A stretch of DNA of 64,000 nt from Hemileia vastatrix (taxonomy: Eukaryota > Basidiomycota > Pucciniomycetes > Pucciniales > Zaghouaniaceae), in assembly GCA_030280995.1 (NCBI GenBank), contig JASXTE010000002.1, positions 22,464,683 through 22,528,682 on the forward strand. The letters are read 5' to 3'. Within the stretch, counting starts at the first letter, position 1. Every line of letters starts with the position of its first letter. Shown here piece after piece: positions 18,690 through 29,845 of the stretch. The position numbers and the translations under genes are program-made. The notes beneath the pieces were generated by a model. That model worked only from the letters and a program-made list of their open reading frames with translations. It did no database searches and was not told the DNA's origin.

Positions 18690-21600
18690 TTTGAGGAAAA
18701 TCTTTGGAGTGGTTAGATTGGGGTCTAAAAGTAAGTCCTCCCAATTGTGAACTGCTATGGTTTCTTCTACACCTTTCAAAAACATTACTTTTGCCACACA
18801 AGTGAGAAATGGGGAAACCCTTGGTTTTTGTTCCAGGTCTGGTGGTGAAGAATTCATGAAGATTCCTCAAGTTGAAGGTGGAGCTGCAAAATATAAGAAG
18901 GTAGCTCAGAAGATTAGGCTTGTCAATTAGCCTATACCTGTGGGTTTGAATCCCCCCTTGAAGGGTCCTCTTCTGTCAAGAGTTCTGTACTGTACTCCTC
19001 TGGTGAAGAATCCTCCTGATTTTATGGAAACTTCTAGGGTTACTGTGGAAAGGTTGAAAGTTGTTAATTTTGGTCCTGATGGATGGTTGTCTGAGGAGGA
19101 AAGAAAGTTGTTGTTGCATTTTATTGTGCTAAGAGAGATGGCTGTGGAGCTTGTTTAGGAGAAAAGGGGGTGTTGAAACATTCTTATGGGGAATCTTGCT
19201 TTATTCCTGTGGTTTGTCATGAACATTGGAAAATCAAACCTATTCTATTTCCAGCTGCTATCAGAGATGATTTTGTGGAGATTTTTAGGGAAAGGGTAAG
19301 GCCTGGGTTATATGAACAGTCAAAATTTAGTTATTCAAGTCCTGTGTTCTGTGTGAAGAAGCAGAATGTGAAGTTAAGAGTGGTGCATGATCTCAGAGCT
19401 TTGAATAGAGTCACCATCAAAGATACTGGTATACCACTATGTACAGAGGATTTCATTGAAGCTTTTACTGAAAGAGTGTGTTATGGTTGGGGTGATATTA
19501 TTGGTGGTTATGATGAGAGGGAACTTCCTGTGGATTCAAGGTCTCTCAAAACTTTTGAGACTCCTTTGGGAAGATTTCAGCTCACAAGGTTGCCTCAAAG
19601 GGTAACAAATTCAGTGGCAGTTTATCAATCACAAATGGCTTAGATTTTTCAGGCTGAGGTTCCTACTCATGCTTTAATTTTTATTGATGATGGTGGAATT
19701 AAAGTATCTTCCACTGATTAAGGTAATGAGTTGTTGAAAAAAAATCCTGGTATAAGGAGGTTTGTTTGAGAATATGCAAAAACTCTAGAGAGTGTGTTGT
19801 TCAGGATTGAAGATGCTCGTTTTACTATATCTGGGTCAAAAATTTTGTTGTTGTGTTCCTGATTTGGAAATTCTGGAACATGTGGTGTGTAAAGAGGGAA
19901 GGATTATGGAAAATAAGAAGATTAATAAAATCCAGTCATGGCCAGGACCTAAAAATACTACTGAAATCAGGGGATTTTTGGGAGTGTGTGTGTATGAAGT
20001 CTTTTTATTAAGGATTTTTCTTTTTTTGCTTCACCTTTATGGAAGCTTACCAGAAAAGATGCAGACTGGGAACAGAATGAAGAGTGTGAAGAGGCTTTTC
20101 AGAATTTGAAAAAGGTGGTAGGTGAAGATATTATTCTTCACAAGTTTAACTATGGTGTTGGTGCTGGAAGAGTTTATCTGGAAGTGGAATCAAGCTATAT
20201 TGCTACTGGTGCTGTTTTGTTTTAGAAAGATAAAACTGGGAGGGTCAGGCCAGTAAGTTATGAGTCAGTGGTGTTTAATGAGGTGGAATCTAGGTATTCT
20301 CAGCCTAAGTTGGAATTTTGTGGTGTGGCTTAAATCTTGAAGAAGCTACAGGTTGTTTTATGAGGGCAGAATTTTGAACTGCAGGTGGATGAAAAATTGT
20401 TGGTTCAGATGATCAAAACACCTAGTCTTCCTAATTCTCCAATGACTAGGTGGGTGGCATTTATTTAACATTTTTCTTTTGAACTTGTGCACAAGCAAGT
20501 TAAAACTTTTACTATGCCTGATGGGTTTTCAAGGAGGCCACCTACAGATGGAGATTCTGATTCAGAAGATTTTGATAAAGATGTTCCAGTGGTTAGGGCC
20601 AGAAAAAAAGGTGCTGAAGTTCTATCTAACCTCCCCCAAGAGGTTTAACTGGCTGGATCATATCTTGATTCTGGTGATAAGAATTTTGTTGTTGATGAAG
20701 AAGGGCTGTTGTTTGGGATGGCTCAAATTTAGAAAATGGAGTTTTTGTTGGTACACTGTATTCTCATAAAGTTCAGTGGAAAGAGAAGGATGTGTTAAAA
20801 TTTAATGATTGGTGTCCTGGATGGGCTGGTCAATTGGTGCATGTGTATACTGGTGATTTTTATGAAAGTGTTGTGCCCTTGGATGTCATTTTGTTGGATT
20901 TTGAAGATAGATCTGAGGTCAGTCTGGGTTTTATTTTTTTATTGTGGAATATATGTTGACCTTGGAGAGGCCAGATAGTTGTGATGATGATACTTGGTTA
21001 GCAATCAAGAAGAAGGGTCCTGGCTTTTATGTTTCAGGGAGATGGTTGATGAGGAGGAGGCATCCAAATCCTCAACTTGTGGTGACTCAGAAGAAGGGTC
21101 AAGAGGTGGTTTTGAAGTCTTTGCATGAATACCTTGGTCATAGAGGCTTTTGGGAGTCTTATAGAAGAGTAGCATATAGATTTTGGTGGCCTGGTATGAA
21201 GTTGGCTGTGCAGGGTTGGGTTCAATTTGTAAAGAATTTAAAAGAAGAAGTCACTTGAAGACAAAAGAAATTGGTCATGCTACTGGGGAATTAACTGTGT
21301 TTGGAAGAGTCTGTTTGGATGATGTCCATAGTAAAGAAGGCAGGTACAAATATTTGATTGTTGCCAGGGATTATTTTTCTGGCTGGGTTGAGGCAGTGCC
21401 TCTGTTTAATTTGATTGCTAAAAATGTAGCAGAATTTTTGAAAAAAGATTGGGTCTATATATATGGATTGATGAAGTTGGTTACTGCTGATGATGGGCCA
21501 GAGTTTGGTGCTGAACTCAAGGAATCTGTTGCTAGCATTGCTTCAGATGTTAGAGTGGCTACACCTTATTATCCTGAAGCTGAAGGCATGGTGGAAAAAG

Positions 21601-21985
21601 GTCATCAAGTTATCAAGAATGCTTTGGTGAAAATGTGTGGAGATAGTGCTGAAACGTAGAGGAATTATTTACCTTTGGTGTTGTTTGCTGACAGATGAAA
21701 TGGACCTTACAGAATCAGATCCCATGTATCTGGAGTTTCTTATGTTTTGGAAGAGTTGGATGTTTCAGTCTTAAAGAAAAGAGTGGCTTCAGATCAAGTG
21801 AAGAGGCTTTATCCTAGAGGCACATGATGTGAGGAAGACTGACTCTGAAATGAGGATAAACTATGGACCATTCTTTCAATTTTAGATTTTGGTTGTACTG
21901 AAGAGCAGCTTTTTGTTTTGGGAACTTTTTGTTAGAGGTACCCATAAGTGGGGCTCTAGATTTGATCTTGGCAAGTGTGGGGGTA
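18690..21985 (+). pseudogene. E7 Pol: RT, RNase H, integrase (broken)
   Basis: Same protein as E5 Pol. RT: YSSPVFCVKKQNVKLRVVHD (19336), RVTIKDTGIP, then the active site FIDDGGIK (19680), in which Phe-Ile replaces the usual Tyr-x before DD. RNase H and connection follow: YGVGAGRVYLEVESSY (about 20150) and SLPNSPMTRWVAF. IN: HEYLGHRGFWESYRRVAYRF with a degenerate Cys pair near 21225-21245, the core GRVCLDDV, VTADDGPEFG (21480) and PEAEGMVEKGHQ (21575). Many stops, for example 19156-19158 and 19641-19643, and several frameshifts. Decay is stronger than in E5. Confidence 0.85.
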
Positions 21986-22400
21986 ACTGATGGGCTGGCT
22001 AATCTATCAACACTTACCCCAGATTGTCTGTTTCCAACCCCTTCTCTTAATTTGGTTGAACACTAGTATTGGTTTCTTTTCACAGGTTTTTTAGTCCTCT
22101 ATGACTTTAAACTGGATTTAATTTGGTCCTAAAGTGCTGGTCTTTACACTGTGTGGATTTTTGTGTTGGATGATTGTTTTTCAAAGAAGGTGCCCAGGGG
22201 GGACTTCTAGATTTTATTTTGTCAAGTGTGGGGGTAACTGATGAGCTGGCTGCTTTGTAGAACAGTTACCCCAGAATGTCTGTTTCAAGTCCTTTGTTTG
22301 TGCTAGTTGAATTCTAGTTCTGTTTTTTTATTCATGTTTCTAGCCCTCTATGACTTTAAACTGGCATAGACCAGGTCCTTAATCATTGGTTTATTTGGAA
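21972..22400 (+). repeat. 3' repeats of E7 (CAAGTGTGGGGGTAACTGAT units)
   Basis: CAAGTGTGGGGGTAACTGAT begins at 21972 and again at 22223; a third copy is at 24807. After each comes GGGCTGG or GAGCTGG, a further TTACCCCAGA or similar stretch, and CTATGACTTTAAACTGG. The first copy overlaps the apparent pol stop (GKCGGN-stop). Role unknown. Confidence 0.6.
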
Positions 22401-22960
22401 TGGTGGTGGATCACTGGTGGTCTCCCATCATTTTTACTTATTGGAGGGAGCCCATCCAGTTATCTTTTCTTTGGATTGGAATTGGCTTTTCTTTTTATTG
22501 TTTGTTATGAAAGTGGTTTTAGATTATTTTATTTCTTCTCTTTTTTTCTTTTAATTTTATTATGGGGGTTATTTGGAAAAAGGTGGAAAAAAATTACAAA
22601 ATCAAAATTATGTGGTGTAACCACAACAGGGTCGCCTGGATGTGGGCAAGCATTGGTGTGGAAAATTTCATCAATTGGCAAGGAAATGCTATATTCTTTA
22701 TTATTATTATTTTTATTAGTATTATTTATCAGTTTATTTATTTTATTTCAGTTCAATTATTTAAAGGTGTATCCACATCAAGGTGCACTTGGATGTGGGT
22801 AAGGTATCAGGGGATCAGCTCATCAATTGTCTGGGGGATACCTTTTTTTTGTATTATGTGAGTAGTTATAGGTAGTAATTAGTATTTAAAAAAATGAAAT
22901 GCTAATTATTAATTTTTTTCTTTACTTAATTATTTTATTTTATTTTCTGTTTTCAATAAT
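22401..22960 (+). other. AT-rich 3' region of E7
   Basis: Contains a hydrophobic ORF from 22386 that looks like a by-product of T-richness, and two similar stretches with GGATGTGGGCAAG (22638) and GGATGTGGGTAAG (22792). No gene supported. Confidence 0.35.
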
Positions 22961-24499
22961 TTAATTTCTGGAAGAAGAAGCTTCTGGAGGTTGGTCTGGA
23001 TTGTGTTGACAATTTTGTTTTTTGTTGGGATTGTGGGATGCACTGTGTTCTTTAAAGTTTATTCTTCTGGAAAAATAGTAGGGATTGTAGTGGTCTGGAA
23101 CTGGTTTGGAAGGTAGTTCAAGAGAGGAAGCAGAAGAGACTGGGAAGGAATTTTGGAAGGTGTTCTTAATAATTTTGAACATCTACAAGTGGGCATCCAG
23201 AAGTTTCTTTCTCAGTGTCTTCTCAAATTCATTCAAGGGTCCATGAAGAGCAAAAGCCTTTAGCATGTTTGAAAACATGATGCTTAGATTTTGTTTCATG
23301 TCTGCATAATACAAGGTTATAGTAGGCTCAAGAGGTTGGCCAACTCCAACAGTAGTTTTAGGAGGAGGAGTGTTATCTAAACAAGAAGAATTTTTATCAG
23401 AAGTTGTTTTTTTTGAAGAAATTGGATGAAATAATATGTTACTTACAGATGGGAAGCTTTTCAAAGGTTTAAGCCAGGACTTCCAAAAGATTTGGAAGGT
23501 GTATGGTTGGTGGATCAGCCAGAGATGAATAAGTGTTTTCTTGATCCTCTTCCATTGGGTGTTGAGAAGTTGAACTAGGGTGGGACTGTTCCTGAGTTCT
23601 AGTTGGAGAAGGAGAAGTTTTATTGGTGTTGTTGATACCCTGCTCAGTTGGGTTGGTTTCTGGTGCTGGAGAGCCAGAGTTGTTGTATGATGGAACCTGA
23701 GAAGGTGATTGGGGGGCTGATAGTTGTCTTCTGGATGGAGCTCTTGAAGAGAAGGAACTGTCAGAAGAGTAATTAGCAGGAAGAGGAGAGTTTTAGTGTC
23801 TTCTTCTAGATGGAGAAGGTATTTTTGAAACTGGTGCAGTTTTGGGAGTTCTGGTTCTGTCTTGCGAAGCTCTGGCAGGTCTTCTGGAAAATTGGCAAGT
23901 GTTGGAATTGTTGGACCTTAAAGTTTTTGGTTGCATTTCTCTGGGAGCACTATGAGGTTGTTGGTTAGAATTTTTGTTATTGGTTGAATGAATTTGGTTG
24001 TTTTGTTCCTGGTTTTTGCTTCTGAGTAATATGGGAGGGTTGCCTGAAGGCGGGCAGGCCACCTGCATGTGGTCTAGGAGCCTAGGAGCTGATTTTTAGG
24101 CATTTGAAGGTGGATTGGAAGAGAGAAAAGAAGAGGTTTGAGAAGATAAAGCTGATCCTTTAGAGAGTACTCTGGGGACTGATCTTCTAGAGTTTTTGAA
24201 GGAGCTGAAGAGAGAGAAGAAGAGGCTGGGCCTGATTCTGGTTATCTATTAGGGGATCTAGAAACATGTTTATGAGAAGGTGAAGGTGGAGGAATGTGAT
24301 ATTTGGCATCTGTTTCACATCTCTTCTTCTTGGAGTTTCAGGAGTCACAAGCCATGTTGTATAATTTGGCCTCAGGGGTTGATAAGGCAAAAGTTCAGGG
24401 TCTGCACATCTGAATGCACTTCTTGCAGGCATAGTCCTTGGGAGAAGTGAATCAAGGAAGATTGGAAGGGTCAAATTCAGGGGATCCAAGAGCTACCAT
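22961..24499 (-). pseudogene. Antisense ORF B of E7 (Cys-cluster, Ser/Pro-rich)
   Basis: Minus-strand coding remnant from an ATG at 24499 (MVALGSPEFDPSNLP). Near the start is a cysteine cluster (YACKKCIQMCRP, then AKLYNMACDS, a stop where a third pair would be, and KKKRCETD). This resembles paired CX2C clusters seen in basidiomycete transposon ORFs, though I cannot name a family. A long Ser/Pro/Asn/Arg-rich middle follows (24070-23500) and a more structured end (LEPTITLYYADMKQNLSIMF at about 23330-23240, then EFEKTLRKKLLDAHL). Stops and frameshifts break it, including a TAG at 23183. It lies opposite to pol and upstream of the LTR. Confidence 0.5.
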
Positions 24500-25097
24500 G
24501 ATCTGTGGTGAGAGAAGAATGAAAAGAAAGAGATGAAGAGAAAATTTTTTATCAGTGATGGTGGAAGCTGAAGTAAATGTTTAAGTTAACAAGTAGAATT
24601 TGGGTGGTATGCATGAGAAAAGTGCAAAATTCTTTTGCAAAAATGGTGCAGTCCATCAAGACTTTAAAATGAAAAATGGTAATGCCCTCAAGACTATAAA
24701 CTGAGGATTGGTGATGGGCGAGTCCTTAAGGACTTTAAACTGATAATGTGTTGGTTTTAATTGGGAAGAGGGCATCTAAAGGTGGATTATCTGAATTTAG
24801 TTAAGGCAAGTGTGGGGGTAACTGATGAGCTGGATGCTCTGTAGAAAAGATACTCCAGAATTTTAGTTTGTTTCTTTGAGTCTTTAATGTTAGATCTCTG
24901 GTTCTTTCTTTTTGGATTTAGGCTTTGAGTCCCCCAAGACTATAAACTGAGAGCTGTTAGTCCCCCAATACTTAAAACTGAGGATGAGTCCCCCAAGACT
25001 TTAAAATCAGGAGTTTTTTTATGTTGGCTAAATTCAGGAAATCTGGACAGTGGTCTAATTATTTATTTCTAAATCAAAAATTTCAGTCAAGAATCAA
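24500..25097. repeat. 30-bp repeats in E7 3' region
   Basis: Degenerate units of the form GTCCCCCAAGACTATAAACT and variants at about 24655-24750 and 24908-25010, plus the third CAAGTGTGGGGGTAACTGAT copy at 24807. The same GACTTTAAACTGG phrase occurs at 22089 and 22347, which ties this region to the E7 3' end. Confidence 0.55.
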
Positions 25098-25643
25098 TTA
25101 CAGAAGAGAATCAAGAGATGAAACAAAGTGTTCAGAATTAGCCTTGAGCTGATGTATGAGGTGTCTTCTTTTCTCAATGTCCTGTGGATCTTTGGCAGGA
25201 GTGGATTGGAAGTAGTTTAGAATGAGATTTTTTTGTTGAGATGAATGTTGTTTGAATTTTTCCTTAATGGTGGGCAATGGATTAGAGGTTGGTGTTTCAA
25301 TGGTTCTCAAATTTTCATCATCACTTTCTGGATGGGAATGAACTGGAAAGTCATCAGATTAAATTACAGTATAGAGAAATATGGGTTTACTATCAGAAGG
25401 ACCAGGCATGGTAGAGCTAGTGGTAGTAGTGGTGTTGGAACTATTTTTGGAAGGGTGTAGTTTGTTGATTAATCTAGGTATCAGAATGGAAGGCCTAGAT
25501 CTTTTGGTTTTGCTGAAAGAGAGACCAGGTTGAGGTGTTGATGAGGATGATGAAGAGGATGAAGGACTAGGTCTGGAACAAGATTTTTCTCTGGAAGAGC
25601 AAGTATTACAAGAGGTTTTGTATGGATGAACTGGTGGTGTCAT
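25098..25643 (-). pseudogene. Antisense ORF A of E7 (Cys/Ser-rich)
   Basis: Minus-strand frame from ATG 25643: MTPPVHPYKTSCNTCSSREK, then SCSRP and a polyserine run, basic KRSRPSILIPRLINKLHPSK, TTTTTSS, one TAA at 25359-25361, then SDDFPVHSHPESDDENLRTI and EKRRHLIHQLKANSEHFVSS. CX2CX5C near residue 11 resembles the Cys cluster of ORF B. Only one stop breaks about 180 codons. It starts about 130 bp inside the LTR, so an antisense transcript would have to begin in or near the LTR. Product and role unknown. Confidence 0.5.
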
Positions 25644-25761
25644 GGTACAGATAAGGTTGTGGTCAATAAAGTATTGGCAGGGACCCAATTCAGAGATTGA
25701 TTTTGAAAAATGTTTGAGCATGGTGGTTGTTTGAGAAGAAACAATGTAGACATTCTTAATT

Positions 25762-25771
25762 AAAAAGAGGA
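25762..25771 (+). other. Polypurine run before E7 LTR
   Basis: AAAAAGAGGA directly before TGTGG, the LTR start. This is the expected place for plus-strand priming and is the main support for calling 25772-26623 a 3' LTR. Confidence 0.55.
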
Positions 25772-26623
25772 TGTGGTAATCCAACATTGGCTAGGGCCTT
25801 TGTTGTGTAGTTTGGTACTGTTTGGTGATGTCTTAAATGGCATTGATTTATATTATTATGTTTTTCTGGATTCTCAGGCTGAATATTGGAGCTATGAGGA
25901 TGAATCTATTACCATTGGATGAGCCTGGTTTTTCTCTATATTTTATGTCTTGATGATTTTTAGCATATTTTAAGTTTAAAGGTGTTTTCTGTTGTTTTTA
26001 GTGGTTTAATGGCTTCAGGGGGTCTGGTGGCTTCAAGGCAGCCCACCCGCCTGCCCACTCTCCTTGGTTGTATCATACTGGGGAGCACTTATAGAGGGGT
26101 TTTCATGCAATTTGGCTGTCAGAATGGCTAAATTAGTTGGTGGTCTGTGTGTAGATACTGAATAAGACAGTTTGGGGCAACTTTAATTATCAATAAACCA
26201 TCTGGTAATTAGATAAATTTTTCTCACTCAGTTTTCACTGTTTTTTAGCCACAATTAGATGTGTTTGTTGAAGGTTAGTTCTTCATTTAAATCAACTTTA
26301 GAAACTGGTTTCTCTGGTGTAGCTTTGCAACCTGCATAAATTATTATTACTGTTTTCTGTGCAAAAAGTGCACAGTGTTTTTGTTTTCTGGTGTGGATCT
26401 TTCTGCATTTTATGTTTTTTTTGTTCTTTTGTCTATCTAGGCTACTGTCTTGACTTGTTAATAAGTCAAGTAGTGTTTTGGAAGGGGTATAGTAAAAGCT
26501 TCTAATTTTCTGTAGCAAATAAATCTCACCCGGTATTTCTCAAAGAGACAGGGGATTTTCTCTCTGTTTTTTCTCTAACTCCCTTTGTCAAGGCCTATAG
26601 ATAGTACTATAGGATTGTCTACA
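25772..26623 (+). repeat. LTR of E5/E7 family
   Basis: 852 bp, starts TGTGGTAATCCAACATTGGC and ends GGATTGTCTACA, like 56717-57828 and 29846-30944 but with internal deletions. No target duplication is visible: AGGA on the left, ACGG on the right. The right side (AACGGTTGGGTAG) faintly recalls the E5 sequence just after its LTR (AACGTGGGGTAG), so a 5' LTR with a deleted PBS remains possible. Confidence 0.8.
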
Positions 26624-26699
26624 ACGGTTGGGTAGCTGGTCTGAATCAGGGGAAAAGACCAATGGCTGCAGGTTCAAGAGTTTGTTGAGGATGGGTTGG

Positions 26700-27290
26700 A
26701 TCTAGTAGTGGAGGTTGTTCCTACCACAAAATGATGTTGACTAATTTTCAAGGATGAATATGATGAGGCAGTGGAAGTAGTTGAACCCACCAGGCCCAAA
26801 TTGTTTATTGAAGCTAATCCTTAGTTTGAAGTAGGTATTTTCAATTCTTTCTTTTGCTTAGTAGATAACTTATTCTTTTTTGTAGAGGGCAGAAAAGAAT
26901 GAAGAATTTCCCATTGAACCAGAGATAGTGGTTATCAAGCCTCAAGATGAGGATAAACCACCAGTAAAAGCTGGTCCCTTGAGGATTACTCTGACTGAAC
27001 CCACAGCTGGGGCTTTGAATGGGGAATTTGAATTGGATCAGGTGTGGTTGAAGAAGCCTGGGAAGGCTTTTCAAAAGACTTTTGTCAAACATTTATGCAA
27101 CAAGATCAACAGGATTTTCCATTCCACTTCTATGATGTTATCAAAAAATTACTTAACATCAGAGAGGTAGTGCCAGTTGGGGAGGAAATTATTTTTGAGA
27201 ATAATAGAAAGGCAATTTGAAGAGTGGTGGAGAAAATGAAGGAATTGATTCGGAGGAAAATAGAGGATAAGATTTTGAAATAGAAGGAAA
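26700..27290 (+). pseudogene. Unrecognised spliced pseudogene
   Basis: Plus-strand coding remnant with one intron (26831-26885, GTAGGT...TTTTTTGTAG, 55 bp). Exon 1 reads KDEYDEAVEVVEPTRPKLFI then EANP, stop, FE. Exon 2 continues in the same phase: RAEKNEEFPIEPEIVVIKPQ, DEDKPPVKAGPLRITLTEPT, VWLKKPGKAFQKTFVKHLCN. After a frameshift near 27115 it reads HFYDVIKKLLNIREVVPVGE. Phase continuity over the intron and even amino-acid use argue for a former real gene. Charged, no membrane segment. I do not recognise the family; a transposon-associated protein is possible given the LTR just upstream. Confidence 0.5.
26831..26885 (+). other. Intron in unrecognised pseudogene
   Basis: GTAGGTATTTTC at the donor, a T-rich tail ending TTTTTTGTAG at the acceptor, 55 bp. 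Removing it keeps a single reading phase. Confidence 0.6.
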
Positions 27291-28056
27291 AGAAAAAGAT
27301 TTTAAAAAAAAGAAAAAAAATTGCATATAGTTTTATCTTAAAAATTTATTAATTTTATTTTTTTAGTTTTGGTAAAATTTATTTATTTAAGAAAGTAAAG
27401 AAATTGAAATTGAGAGAAAAAAGAAAAAAAAAGAAATTTTAATATTTTGTTTTAATTTTAATTTTGTTATAATTTTAATTTATTTTGTTTTGAAGTTTTA
27501 ATTTTAATTTTATTAGTTCAACTGAAAATAAAAGGAAAAAAAAATTGTTTTAAAGAAAAAAGTTTTAAAAATAAAGAAGATGTGTTTTTGAAAAAGAAAT
27601 TTTATAGGATAAGACAAATTGACATAAAAAAGAAAAATAAATTTTAGATTTATCAATAATTAAGAAATAAGATTGTTTTGAGTGGTATTGAGAAGATTTT
27701 AATGTTTTAGAATTGTTTAAGTAGGAGCAGAGAAAAAAAAAATATAATAAATTTTGAGTGTTGAAAGAAGAAAATAGAAAAAAATTGAATTGAAGTTTTG
27801 TAAATATATAAAAACAATTGATAATAAAGAAAAGAAAAAAAGCCTAATTTTGTGTAATAAGATTTAGAAAAACAGAAATTTTGATTTAGTTTTGGTTTAA
27901 TTTATTTTACATTTTTTTTTTTTTATTTTATTGATGTTGATTTAATATAAGTATTTAGAATTTTTAGAAAATATATGAAATTTAAAATTTGATTTAGACA
28001 AGAAAAGAAAAGAAAAGAAAGAAAAAATTTTTAAGAAAGTTTTAAGGAAAGAAAAA
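27291..28056. repeat. A/T low-complexity stretch
   Basis: Runs of A with scattered G, and T-rich blocks, including (AAAAG)n at about 28001-28025. It lies where the 3' LTR of E6 would be expected, but I see no LTR match to 33949-35058. No gene. Confidence 0.6.
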
Positions 28057-29440
28057 ATGAGTTTAAAGTTTAGGTTTTTTAGTAAATTTTATATAAGAAT
28101 ATTTTAAAAGTTCAGGAGAGTTTGAAACATTAATGGCTGGTTTTTAAGATTTTTTATTTGATTCATCAAGGTAGCCTTCCCATTCCACAAGGTATTGAAG
28201 TTTCCTCTTCTGCCTTCTTGAATCAATAATCCCAATTACTTCCCACTCTAGATGATATTCTACTTTGACCTGTCCTGGAGGAGGTTGGTTCTTGCCTGGG
28301 TATGTATTTGAGCAAGTTCCAGAAGAGATATGTGAGAAAAAGGATTAATTCATTGCCATTTAAAAGGTAACTTGAGTCAAAATGCATTTTTAGAAACTTC
28401 TGCATTGATTTCAAATGTAGCCAAGTACTTTTAAGATAGTTTCCTTGAAAGTTGAGTTGTTCAAATATTTTTAGATTCAATCCATAATTTATTACATGTT
28501 TTAAAAAGTGGAGCATATTTTTAATGTTTGTCAGCCTGCTTCTTATATCTTTTATTTGCTTCCACCAGGTTAGATTGGATTTCTCCTTGAATTCGTGAAA
28601 TGGTTCAAAGATAATTTTCAGCAGGCTGATTAATTCCTACATGAATTGGATTGAATCAAGGATTTTATCAATAGATTATTTTTTTGAAGAAAGTGTCAAG
28701 TTTTTATAAGCAAATTTGGCCAATGGTAACCATGTGGTCCAATTTTCTTGTTGGTTATTGATATACATTCAAATATATTTTTTGAGGATTTGGTTGATTC
28801 TTTTAGTTTTCCTGTCAGTTTCAGGATGATAAGCAGTGATAATATTACGCATAATATTTAGTTGTAGACAAAGTTGAGTCCAGTAAGTAAAAACAAAGAG
28901 GGATCCTCTATCTGAGATAATATCAGTGGGTAATTCAGTTTTATAAAATTTAAATTCTATAGATAATTTAGCTAAATCTTCTGTGGTTGCATTAGTATTA
29001 GTTTTAATGAAAATAGACATTTTAGAAAATCTATCATCTATGACTAATATAGCATTGAAGTTATCTGATGGAGTTAATTGAGAAATGAAATCCATCAAAA
29101 TTAAATCCCATGGTTTAGAGGGAATTGGAAGTGGTTGAAGCAACTCATACTTCCTGTGTCAAGGCACCTTGTTCCTATTACATTCATAGCAGGCTTTAAT
29201 ATAGGCCTTAATTTCCCTGTTCATTCCTGGCCAGAAAAATCCCTTACTATTAACTGGTTGTTTTTATCAACACCAAAATGACCAGCTAATGGAGAATCAT
29301 GTCTAATATTAAAAATACATAACTTTATATCCTTATATTTGGGTATGACTATTCTACCTTTTAAGACTAACAGACCTGATTTTATACTGAATCTCTTGGC
29401 CCCTTGCTTTGAGAATATTTTATCTTTAATCCCCAAAAAA
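28057..29440 (-). pseudogene. E6 integrase and chromodomain (broken)
   Basis: Zinc-binding region near 29221-29340 (HDSPLAGHFGVDK), with the Cys pair near 29170-29210 in another frame. Core at 28769-29143: LILMDFISQLTPSDNF, IISDRGSLF (second Asp), and HPETDRKTKRINQ, where Lys stands in place of the catalytic Glu of the usual TER. The chromodomain at 28130-28280 is read in another frame: WEVIGIIDSRRQKRKLQYLV, EWEGY. It keeps the aromatic W and Y of the histone-binding cage, unlike E1-E4. End at PKL-stop near 28057. Stops and frameshifts throughout. Confidence 0.8.
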
Positions 29441-29845
29441 TAATCATTATTTGACTGAGATTCTCAAATGTTGGATAGTGGATTTTGAATTGATTGTGTT
29501 TTCATTGAATTATGTTGATGATTTTTTAACATTTATTTTTTGAAAATGGATTTCACATTTTCTGGATTCTTGTCAGAAAATGCCTCCCCCCACTGCAGAT
29601 AAATGCTCTCCCAATGTGATAAAATATCTGGAACTACACAATTTTTCCCTGGCCTGTAGGTAATAGTAAAATAAAATTCAGATAAAAACGCAGGCCACCT
29701 AGCCCGATTTCTAGTTAGTGCTTTGGAAGAAATGAATTCTATCAAAGCATTATGATCAGTTAGTATTTGAAAAGAACTATTTAGACTGAGGATAAAAGAA
29801 CACCATTTTTAAGACAATGAATAATAGCTAATAACTCTTTATCAT
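29441..29845 (-). pseudogene. E6 RNase H, C-terminal part
   Basis: Reads DKELLAIIHCLKKWCSF next to the solo LTR, then LTDHNALIEFISSKALTRNR, ARWPAFLSEFYFTITYRPGK, DILSHWES. Continuous with HPVAFDSCKLIAEELNYEIH on the other side of the solo LTR at 30945, across the ATGA/TCAT duplication. Confidence 0.8.

Larger units (their letters stand above)
18510..26623 (+). mobile_element. E7: 5'-truncated Ty3-like element (FIDD clade)
   Basis: Starts abruptly in the pre-RT linker, homologous to E5 from about 60790, and runs on the plus strand through RT, RNase H and IN. Then come a 3' region with 30-bp repeats and antisense ORFs, a polypurine run and an LTR at 25772-26623 of the E5 type. LTR, gag and PR on the 5' side are missing. 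Treating the LTR as the 3' LTR of this pol is an inference from order and from AAAAAGAGGA just before it. The alternative is a separate LTR insertion. Confidence 0.7.

Noticed and set aside
22386..22802. Hydrophobic plus-strand ORF of 138 codons
   Set aside because: Sits in T-rich DNA, which gives F/L/I-rich translations by chance. It overlaps another ORF with equal claim and shows no motif.
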